A stretch of 8,898 nt of DNA from Bacteroidota bacterium (GTDB lineage: Bacteria; Bacteroidota; Bacteroidia; Bacteroidales; GCA-2748055): the NCBI GenBank assembly GCA_024244665.1, contig JAAEOI010000686.1:1-8898 (forward strand), written 5' to 3'. Below the pieces are notes generated by a model that was given only the letters and a program-made list of their open reading frames with translations, did no database searches and was not told the origin of the DNA. The position numbers and the translations under genes are program-made. Below are positions 1-5,947 of the stretch, one piece after another (positions within the stretch are counted from its first letter, which is position 1; each line of letters starts with the position of its first letter).

Positions 1-543
1 CTTGTGGATCACCAGGAAATCAACCAGTACCTCCTGGCAGCAGATCCACTCTCCGGTATTTCCACCTTTTACGGATACTATGTATTGCAGGCCAGGGCTA
101 TGGCCGGTGATTACCTGGGAGCTATGGAAGTTATCCGGAAGTACTGGGGAGCCATGCTCGACCTGGGGGCTACCACCTTCTGGGAAGACTTTAACCTGGA
201 ATGGGCCGAAAACGCAGGACGGATAGACGAGTTGCCCCGGAAAGGGAAAACAGACATCCATGCAGATTGTGGAGATTACTGCTATGTGGGACTCAGGCAC
301 AGTTTATGTCATGGTTGGGCCAGTGGCCCCACAGCCTGGCTTTCAGAACATGTACTGGGGATCCAGGTAGTGGAACCAGGTTGCAGCCTGGTAAGAATAT
401 CTCCTCAACTGGGTGATCTGGACTGGGTGGAAGGAAGCTACCCCACTCCTCACGGCCCGATCCAAGTAAGGCACGAGAAACAATCCGACGGGACCATCCG
501 GTCAAAGATTAGCCTGCCGGAAGGTGTCAGCCAGACCGACTAA
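1..543 (+). CDS. C-terminal part of a GH78-type alpha-L-rhamnosidase (5' end outside window)
   Basis: The frame is open from base 1 to a TAA at 541-543, so this is the last 180 codons of a longer gene; the GTG at 4 is internal. Seen: the end of an (alpha/alpha)6 toroid with a GATTFWEDF motif (codons 56-64), then HSLCHGWASGP (100-110), then a beta-rich tail with VLGIQVVEPG and LGDLDWVEGSYPTPHGP. This order matches the six-hairpin and C-terminal beta domains of GH78 rhamnosidases. In that family the Glu after Trp in this motif (here E62) is the usual general base; the catalytic acid would lie upstream and cannot be checked. The family removes terminal alpha-L-rhamnose from glycans or glycosides by inversion. 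The next gene starts 10 bases after this stop, so co-transcription is likely. Other sugar specificities within GH78-like proteins remain possible. Confidence 0.88.
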   Translation, partial: LVDHQEINQYLLAADPLSGISTFYGYYVLQARAMAGDYLGAMEVIRKYWGAMLDLGATTFWEDFNLEWAENAGRIDELPRKGKTDIHADCGDYCYVGLRHSLCHGWASGPTAWLSEHVLGIQVVEPGCSLVRISPQLGDLDWVEGSYPTPHGPIQVRHEKQSDGTIRSKISLPEGVSQTD

Positions 544-553
544 TTTTTTGCAC

Positions 554-2671
554 ATGAAAAAAATAAGCCCCCCCCATACCAGGAATCTCTTTTTGCTAAT
601 GTTCCTGCTGCAAACATCCCTGTTTGCTTTTGCCCAGGATACAGTTCCTCCCCATTACAGGAGGGCTGCCTGGACCGGAGAATCGGTGGCCCTTGAAAAC
701 CAGCACCTGAAACTGCGCATGTACCGCCGCGTTGACGGTTGGGCCTGGGGTGAACTGCACAATGCCGATGGAAAGTACATGGGCATCATTGAACATCTGG
801 GTGAGCTTTTGCTCAGGGATCAGGACATCCCCCTTCGCTGTGTGGCTGACAGCTGTGAAACCTTTTTTGATGAACGGGGCCAGGGCCTGCTTTTTAAGGT
901 GCGTTCGGTGGTAGCCCGTGAGGTACTGGAGAACACCTCCTTCCATGACTGGATGCGATATCCCCTCACCGAACCGCCACTCATAGGGGAAGTTCGAATA
1001 ATCCTGGACAAACATGAACCCAGAATCCATATGGAGTACCGTTTCAGGGCCACAGGAAATTATTTTGCCAGGTACATCCGTGGCCCCTGGGTCAAAGCGG
1101 GAGAGCAGGGTTTCGGCATGGACAAAACAGATGCCATCCTGCCGGGGGTGGACTGGGCCATTGGTGGAGAATGGACCTCGGGGACGGACTGGTTCAAGGA
1201 TCCCTGGGCCAAACGCTATGTCCCGCACCCGCACAAGGTGACCATGCCCCTCATGGCCCTGAGTCAGGATGGTACCTTTGTGAGCCTTTCCTGGGATCCC
1301 TCCCAGGTGGCCACCCGCTGGTTTAACTACAGGCCACACCGGCCACAGCCCGTTTTCGCCAGTCCCAACTTTATCGACCGGATGAACAACCACCTGATGG
1401 GACTGATGGTACCCGATGCCAGCATAGAGGGACATGAAAATGAGGTGTATGCCGAAATTCCACTGGAATTGAAGATCGGTCAACAGGTCAACTTCGATGC
1501 AGTGCTTAGCCTGGGCAGGGGTCAGGGAATGGATGCCCTGGTGGACTGGGTCCGGATCAATGGGCTTCCCAGTCCGGGTGATCCCCGATGGCCTTACGAA
1601 GAGACACTGGATCGAATTGCCGGAGCCTATAACACCAACCTCTGGCATGAAGGGGAAGGCTTTGGCATCTACCAGCGCTCACAAGTGGCCCGTCCCAATA
1701 TCCCCGGCTTCATTGAACGCTATATATCTGAAAACCAGGGAGAGGATCTGGCTGAGTCGCTCAGAAAAAAAGTGGAATGGTCCAGGCAACAACTGGGAGC
1801 TGAGGCATCCCCGCGAGAGAAAAAGAAGCAGCTGATCCGCCAGGCAGAGGCACTCCTGAAAGAACAGCGGGAAGATGGCTCCTTTGTTTTCGATCCAGAG
1901 GGCAGGCACTGGAAAAAAGACGATTTTATGGTGGCTACCAATTTCATAGAGTCCATGGGACCTGCCGGGGATTCGGCCCTGGAAATAAGCATTGGGCCGG
2001 CAATGAGGTTACTGGACATCGGGAAGTCCACAGGAGAGAAGAAATACCTGGAAGCTGCCCGCCTGGCCTTTGAGTCCTGCATGCACATGGAACGGCCTGA
2101 AGCCGGTGACTACTGGGAGACACCCATCCATGCCGCCAACTTGCTGGCTGCAGGAAATGCGGCCATGGCTTACTACGAAGCCTACCTTCAATTTAATGAG
2201 GAAGCATACCGGGAAAAGGCCGTTTACTGGATCCGCTGCCTGCTGGCCTTCACCCATTTCTGGGAACCGGAGGGCATGCCCATGTTATACAATACCAAGC
2301 CTGTTCTGAGTTCCAGTGACTGGTATTTTGCCAACTGGGTCAGGGACCACGTACAATGGGAGGTTCTCCGGGTTTTTGTGGAATCTGCTGCCAGGGGGAT
2401 CGACTGGGCAGACATTGATGGGGAGATTGACTGGGACCGCTACAGGGAAGGGATCACCATGGCTGCCATCCGGTGGATGATCGACCACAGGGAGGAGAGC
2501 TGGAGACCACATAACATTCCCGCCACCTGGGAACCCTATACCCGGGGCGACTATGACCATTGCTACCCCGATACCCACAATTGCACAAGCGGGCAGTACG
2601 GCGGCATGTTTATCCTCCCGGATCCCATTGCAATGCTTATTTTTGCCATAGTCGATAAGAAGAACCAATGA
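554..2671 (+). CDS. Exported protein of unknown function, beta-rich N-terminal half and helical (toroid-like) C-terminal half
   Basis: 705 residues from the ATG at 554. An in-frame GTG at 524 lies inside the previous gene and would put ten polar residues ahead of an ordinary signal peptide, so 554 is preferred. Residues 1-27 are a Sec signal (MKK, hydrophobic LFLLMFLL, then FAFA before QD). Residues 30-340 look beta-rich and aromatic, with conserved-looking stretches PGVDWAIGGEWTSGTDWF (198-215), VPHPHKVTMPLMALS (223-237) and FASPNFIDRMNNHLMGL (268-284). Residues 425-670 are mostly helical with repeated WE, YY and HxAN patterns (DYWETPIHAANLL 519-531), like (alpha/alpha)-toroid glycosidases or lyases. 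I recognise no named family and assign no reaction. Its place between a rhamnosidase and an exported domain protein favours glycan breakdown. The 3' end overlaps the next start by four bases (ATGA), which suggests translational coupling. Confidence 0.88.
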   Translation: MKKISPPHTRNLFLLMFLLQTSLFAFAQDTVPPHYRRAAWTGESVALENQHLKLRMYRRVDGWAWGELHNADGKYMGIIEHLGELLLRDQDIPLRCVADSCETFFDERGQGLLFKVRSVVAREVLENTSFHDWMRYPLTEPPLIGEVRIILDKHEPRIHMEYRFRATGNYFARYIRGPWVKAGEQGFGMDKTDAILPGVDWAIGGEWTSGTDWFKDPWAKRYVPHPHKVTMPLMALSQDGTFVSLSWDPSQVATRWFNYRPHRPQPVFASPNFIDRMNNHLMGLMVPDASIEGHENEVYAEIPLELKIGQQVNFDAVLSLGRGQGMDALVDWVRINGLPSPGDPRWPYEETLDRIAGAYNTNLWHEGEGFGIYQRSQVARPNIPGFIERYISENQGEDLAESLRKKVEWSRQQLGAEASPREKKKQLIRQAEALLKEQREDGSFVFDPEGRHWKKDDFMVATNFIESMGPAGDSALEISIGPAMRLLDIGKSTGEKKYLEAARLAFESCMHMERPEAGDYWETPIHAANLLAAGNAAMAYYEAYLQFNEEAYREKAVYWIRCLLAFTHFWEPEGMPMLYNTKPVLSSSDWYFANWVRDHVQWEVLRVFVESAARGIDWADIDGEIDWDRYREGITMAAIRWMIDHREESWRPHNIPATWEPYTRGDYDHCYPDTHNCTSGQYGGMFILPDPIAMLIFAIVDKKNQ

Positions 2672-3366
2672 AAGCAGGAATGCCCCTCTCACTGATACTC
2701 CTTGTGAGCCTTTTAACGGGACTTGGTGCACAGGAAGCAGTTGTACTCGATATGGATCAGAACAGCTATCCTGTGGTCAGGATCGGATCGCAGTGGTGGA
2801 TGGCCGAAAACCTGAGAGTTGCCCGCTTCAACAACGGGGACAGCATCCCTCTGGTTGCCGGAGCGTATGAATGGGCGGAGGCCACACGGGCAGCCTGCTC
2901 CTATTACCAGATGCAGGAGGATAACCGTGAAAAATACGGATACCTGTATAACTGGTATGTGGCCACAGATCCCCGAGGCGTATGCCCGGCAGGCTGGCGT
3001 GTACCCACCGATAAAGACTGGATGGCCATGGAAGCTACCCTGGGCATGGATGATGATGCCCTGAAACAAATGACTGCATGGCGGGGCAATGCGGAAGGCA
3101 ATCTGTTAAAATCACCTTTTTTCGGGGGCAGTAACACGACAGGATTCAATGCCCGCGGAAACGGCTACAGGCACCCGGGTGGCAGCTTCAAGGCGATGGG
3201 ACAGGACATTGACTTCTGGACCGCAACCGCATATGACAATGAGGGACGGGAAGAAGGCATCCTGCGGGGCCTGAACCGTTCTCAAAACAGCGTGGTCAGA
3301 AATTTCCACCACCCAGCGTATGGATTCAGCATCCGCTGTGTTCGTGACACCCATGAAAAACCCTAA
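2668..3366 (+). CDS. Exported Fib_succ_major (Fibrobacter succinogenes major paralogous domain) protein
   Basis: 232 residues. Its ATG shares the ATGA overlap with the upstream stop. Residues 1-21 form a signal peptide (MKAGMPLSLILLVSLLTGLGA before QE); no lipobox is seen. The rest is one Fib_succ_major domain: QWWMAENLR (42-50), YGYLYNWYVA (90-99), CPAGWRVPTDKDW (106-118), TGFNARGNGYRHPGGSF (158-174), FWTAT (183-187) and GFSIRCVRD (219-227). Cys106 and Cys224 are well placed for a disulfide, an inference only. The domain is common and much multiplied in Bacteroidota and Fibrobacter. It has a fold related to FGE-sulfatase/C-type-lectin-like modules and no firmly established enzymatic role; binding of glycans or surface structures is usually proposed. 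Here it is last in a rhamnosidase operon, so a carbohydrate-binding accessory role is plausible but unproven. Confidence 0.88.
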   Translation: MKAGMPLSLILLVSLLTGLGAQEAVVLDMDQNSYPVVRIGSQWWMAENLRVARFNNGDSIPLVAGAYEWAEATRAACSYYQMQEDNREKYGYLYNWYVATDPRGVCPAGWRVPTDKDWMAMEATLGMDDDALKQMTAWRGNAEGNLLKSPFFGGSNTTGFNARGNGYRHPGGSFKAMGQDIDFWTATAYDNEGREEGILRGLNRSQNSVVRNFHHPAYGFSIRCVRDTHEKP

Positions 3367-3400
3367 ACCCTTATATATACACTCTCAATTGCGGCCCTCA

Positions 3401-3423
3401 TGCCGGGCCTGATCTACCCGGCA
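3401..3423. terminator. GC-rich stem-loop in the convergent gap, possible bidirectional terminator
   Basis: TGCCGGG (3401-3407) and CCCGGCA (3417-3423) form a perfect 7-bp stem around a 9-base loop. It lies between two genes whose 3' ends face each other (stops at 3366 and 3480), where a terminator would be expected. No T-run follows the stem on either strand, so it is not a classic intrinsic terminator. The remainder of 3367-3479 shows no open frame or other structure. Confidence 0.35.
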
Positions 3424-3479
3424 GCAAACTGGATAGGGAATTACACCACTTCATTATAAAAAGAGAATGTAAAGCAGGA

Positions 3480-4352
3480 TCACTGCTTCCTGAACTGCAG
3501 GGGAGTCAGGCCTGTCTTCTTTTTAAAGGTTTTACTGAATTGCTGCTGTGACTCAAATCCAGAGGACTGGCTGATCTCTTTCACCGAAAGGCCCGAGTTC
3601 TGCAGAAGCAACCTGGCATGATTAATCCTGATATTGAGAAGGTAATCGTAGGGAGAGAAACCCGTATGCTTCTTAAAATAGGTGCGGAACCATACGTAGG
3701 AGATATTTAGTTCTGAAGCAATGTTCTCCAACGACACCCTTTTGTCAAAGTCTCTCTCCAGCAAAGACTTGGCAGCCATTATTATTTCATCGGTCTGAGA
3801 GGTAATTTGCAGGGCCTGCCGCTTCAGCTGGGTTAATATATGTCCAATCAGGAAATTCACTCCTCCTGAGAGCACAAACTCGGCCCCTATAAAATCGGAC
3901 TTCACCACTTCAAAGATATTGTTGAATTGCCTGATGAGACGGTCATCCAATCCAATACTGAACACCGGATTTCTCCTGGAGACCAGTTGATCTGCACTTT
4001 TCAAAAAACTATTACTTCCTTTGAAACCCACCCAGTTTTCAGTCCAGCCTGTCTCTTCATCCGGTTTATACCGGTGCCACTCTCCCGGGAAGATAAAGAA
4101 ACCCTTACCTGCACTGATCTCATATTTCCCGCCGGATTGTGTCTGGAGCTTCCCCTGCCCTTCTGTAAGGTAGATCAATTGATACTCGTCAATAACCCTG
4201 CCACGACTATAACTAAACATGTGTTGTTTGGGATGCTTGCCAGGTGGATAGACCGCATGGGATTCAATGTGGGTATGCCCGGCATTGTGAACCACCAACT
4301 CTTCGTACCCGTAATCTTGATTTACCTGCAGATATTTATAGAAATCTTTCAT
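3480..4352 (-). CDS. AraC-family transcriptional regulator with N-terminal cupin sensor domain
   Basis: 290 residues, a usual length for AraC/XylS regulators. Residues about 25-110 form the cupin-like effector domain (IDEYQLIYLTEGQGKL 54-69; FFIFPGEWHRYKPDEETGW 85-103). Residues 190-290 hold both helix-turn-helix units: VSLENIASELNISYVWFRTYF (206-226) followed by KKHTGFSP, and LSVKEISQSSGFESQQQFSKTF (255-276) followed by the signature KKKTGLTP. The start ATG (4350-4352) is preceded by AGGAG only 3 bases away, one of the clearer Shine-Dalgarno matches here. Regulators of this layout bind a sugar or sugar derivative and usually activate nearby catabolic genes. The divergent isomerase-like gene is the obvious target, and the convergent rhamnosidase operon a possible second one. 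The effector cannot be read from the sequence; L-arabinose, L-rhamnose and L-fucose are candidates by context. Confidence 0.93.
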   Translation of the reverse strand: MKDFYKYLQVNQDYGYEELVVHNAGHTHIESHAVYPPGKHPKQHMFSYSRGRVIDEYQLIYLTEGQGKLQTQSGGKYEISAGKGFFIFPGEWHRYKPDEETGWTENWVGFKGSNSFLKSADQLVSRRNPVFSIGLDDRLIRQFNNIFEVVKSDFIGAEFVLSGGVNFLIGHILTQLKRQALQITSQTDEIIMAAKSLLERDFDKRVSLENIASELNISYVWFRTYFKKHTGFSPYDYLLNIRINHARLLLQNSGLSVKEISQSSGFESQQQFSKTFKKKTGLTPLQFRKQ

Positions 4353-4371
4353 ATTCTCCTATCACATTACA

Positions 4372-4379
4372 CAAATTAA
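4372..4379 (-). promoter_or_regulatory. Weak -7-like box for the AraC-type regulator gene
   Basis: Read on the minus strand this is TTAATTTG, one mismatch from the Bacteroidota -7 consensus TAnnTTTG, about 20 bases before the start codon. No clear -33 element accompanies it. Offered only as the best candidate on this side of the gap. Confidence 0.25.
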
Positions 4380-4383
4380 GTAA

Positions 4384-4410
4384 CAGATCTGATTATTACA
4401 GACATTGTAA
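4384..4410. promoter_or_regulatory. Candidate operator: palindromes and a direct repeat between the regulator and isomerase genes
   Basis: The stretch combines a perfect 8-bp palindrome CAGATCTG (4384-4391) with an interrupted palindrome TTACA-5-TGTAA (4396-4410). ACAGA also recurs at 4383-4387 and 4398-4402, a direct repeat with a 15-base step. It ends 7 bases before the -7 box of the isomerase gene, where an activator that replaces a poor -33 element would bind. AraC-family proteins often use direct half-sites, but usually about 21 bases apart, so the fit is suggestive only. Confidence 0.35.
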
Positions 4411-4417
4411 ATATATG

Positions 4418-4425
4418 TATTTTTG
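4418..4425 (+). promoter_or_regulatory. Bacteroidota-type -7 promoter box for the isomerase-like gene
   Basis: TATTTTTG matches the consensus TAnnTTTG exactly. Transcription would start near 4432 and leave a leader of about 60 AT-rich bases before the ATG at 4493. No TTG lies at the expected -33 spacing; the nearest, at 4405-4407, is too close. This would fit a promoter that needs an activator, but the region is AT-rich and a chance match is possible. Confidence 0.5.
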
Positions 4426-4492
4426 ACGATTACCAATTATTACACGTAAAAGAATAGGAAAAATATCATTTCAATAACAACAAATTTTTAAG

Positions 4493-5905
4493 ATGACAAA
4501 AGTTGGATTATTTGGGATTGGACTGGATACCTACTGGGATCAGTTCGATGGATTGTTGGAGAACCTTCAGGGATACCAGAAACAGATTAAGGAGAAAATA
4601 GCCGGTTTCGGAGTGAGTGTAATCGATGCAGGGCTCGTGGATAACCCGGTGAAAGCACGGGACGCTGCCAGTTTGCTTCACAGTAATGATGTAGAGATCG
4701 TATTTCTCTTTGTCTCCACCTACGCACTCTCGTCCACAGTTTTACCTGTCGCTCAAAAGGTGAAGGTGCCTATTGTTATACTCAACCTGCAACCAGTACC
4801 CCAACTGGATTACGAAGCGTTTAGCAAACTGGGGGACCGGGGTACAAAGACCGGAGTATGGCTGGAACATTGCCAGGCATGCTCGGTCCCGGAAATTGCC
4901 TCGGTCTTTAACCGGTCCGGGATCGGTTATGATATGGTTACGGGATACCTTGAAGACCCAGAAGCCTGGAGGGATATAGAAGCCTGGACTGAAGCCGCCA
5001 GGGTGGCAGCAGCAATGAGGAAGAACCGCCTGGGTGTGCTGGGCCACTATTACGGGGGTATGCTGGATGTCTATACCGACCTGACCAAACAATCGGCCAC
5101 TTTTGGCAATCACATTGAAATGCTGGAGATGTGTGAACTGAGCAGGCTCAGGGAGGAAAGCACAGAGGAAGAGGTAAACCAGAAGATAGCCGAATTCAAC
5201 CAGGCCTTTGAAGTGGTGGACGAATGCGAATCTGAAGAGATTGAGAGGGCGGCACGGACCTCCGTGGCCCTGGATAAGCTCATTGAGAACCATTCCCTTG
5301 GATCAATGGCCTACTACTATGAAGGTGAAAGCGGAAATGAATATGAGAATATCGTAACCTCGGTGATCGCCGGAAACACCCTGCTGACCGGAAGAAACAT
5401 CCCGGTGGCGGGTGAATGCGAAGTTAAAAATGCACAGGCCATGAAGATCATGGCCGAATTTGGTACAGGCGGCTCCTTCTCCGAGTTCTACCTGATGGAT
5501 TTCAAAGATGATGTGGTGATGCTGGGACATGATGGACCCGCTCACCCGGTCATTGCCGAGGGACCAGTAAGGCTGGTTCCCCTACCCATCTACCATGGAA
5601 AACCAGGCAAAGGGCTCTCCATACAGATGACGGTAAAGCACGGACCTGTTACCCTGCTCTCAGTGGTAGAGGGCCCGGACGATGTATTCCTGCTTGTGGG
5701 GGAAGGGGAATCGGTTCCAGGACCCATCCTCAGGATCGGGAATACCAATAGCCGCTATCGCTTCCCTATCGGTGCGAAGGAGTTTATGAACAAGTGGTCG
5801 GCACAGGGTCCCTCCCACCATTGTGCCATTGGGATCGGACATATCGCCCATAAGCTGGATAAGCTCGGAAAGATACTGAAAATGAGGGTGGTGAAAATAT
5901 GTTAG
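4493..5905 (+). CDS. L-arabinose isomerase / L-fucose isomerase superfamily protein (sugar ketol-isomerase)
   Basis: 470 residues, cytoplasmic (no signal peptide), close to the usual length of about 500 for AraA. By motif comparison with E. coli AraA, whose metal and catalytic residues are E306, E333, H350 and H450, the likely equivalents are E308 (VAGECEVKNA), E331 (SFSEFYLMDF), H346 (VMLGHDGPAHP) and H443 (GPSHHCAIGIGH, matching GGAHHTV). All four are present, so activity is expected: Mn2+-dependent aldose-ketose interconversion. The N-terminal part (1-180) carries the substrate-binding Rossmann-like region (EIVFLFVSTYALSST, VPIVILNLQPVPQLD). The overall sequence is clearly different from classical AraA, so L-arabinose is not assured; a deoxy sugar or another pentose is possible. 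No strong Shine-Dalgarno is seen. The AraC-type regulator is divergent, and a truncated Tat-leader frame begins 12 bases after the stop. Confidence 0.85.
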   Translation: MTKVGLFGIGLDTYWDQFDGLLENLQGYQKQIKEKIAGFGVSVIDAGLVDNPVKARDAASLLHSNDVEIVFLFVSTYALSSTVLPVAQKVKVPIVILNLQPVPQLDYEAFSKLGDRGTKTGVWLEHCQACSVPEIASVFNRSGIGYDMVTGYLEDPEAWRDIEAWTEAARVAAAMRKNRLGVLGHYYGGMLDVYTDLTKQSATFGNHIEMLEMCELSRLREESTEEEVNQKIAEFNQAFEVVDECESEEIERAARTSVALDKLIENHSLGSMAYYYEGESGNEYENIVTSVIAGNTLLTGRNIPVAGECEVKNAQAMKIMAEFGTGGSFSEFYLMDFKDDVVMLGHDGPAHPVIAEGPVRLVPLPIYHGKPGKGLSIQMTVKHGPVTLLSVVEGPDDVFLLVGEGESVPGPILRIGNTNSRYRFPIGAKEFMNKWSAQGPSHHCAIGIGHIAHKLDKLGKILKMRVVKIC

Positions 5906-5917
5906 TACATTTATATC

Positions 5918-5947
5918 ATGGAAAGAAGATCGCTACTAAAAATAACT
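5918..5947 (+). pseudogene. Remnant start of a Tat-exported protein, cut at the junction
   Basis: An ATG 12 bases after the isomerase stop opens with MERRSLLKIT, close to the first ten residues of a twin-arginine leader (RR-x-hydrophobic-L-K) as found on Bacteroidota Gfo/Idh/MocA oxidoreductases and related redox or sugar enzymes. After this the frame no longer looks like a leader: it runs RIQLHASLHGTF antisense through the end of the opposite gene and stops at 6014-6016. No hydrophobic leader core follows. The spacing fits the next gene of an isomerase operon. I infer that the rest was lost by deletion, inversion or insertion, or by a wrong join of two contigs. A ten-residue match can also arise by chance. 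Confidence 0.45.

Noticed and set aside
524..553. GTG start giving a ten-residue longer version of the 705-residue protein
   Set aside because: The extension overlaps the rhamnosidase end and precedes a normal signal peptide beginning MKK; the ATG at 554 fits better.
596..1648. 350-residue open frame on the minus strand
   Set aside because: It lies antisense to the 705-residue exported protein, has no domain or leader features, and is explained by the high G+C of the true gene.
4742..5293. 183-residue minus-strand open frame opposite the isomerase-like gene
   Set aside because: Shadow of the isomerase-like gene, with Cys/His-rich, low-complexity-like content and no recognisable family.
5906..5945. 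Insertion sequence or integration site at the junction
   Set aside because: No terminal inverted repeats, target duplication or transposase fragments were seen; the junction is described as a break of unknown cause.
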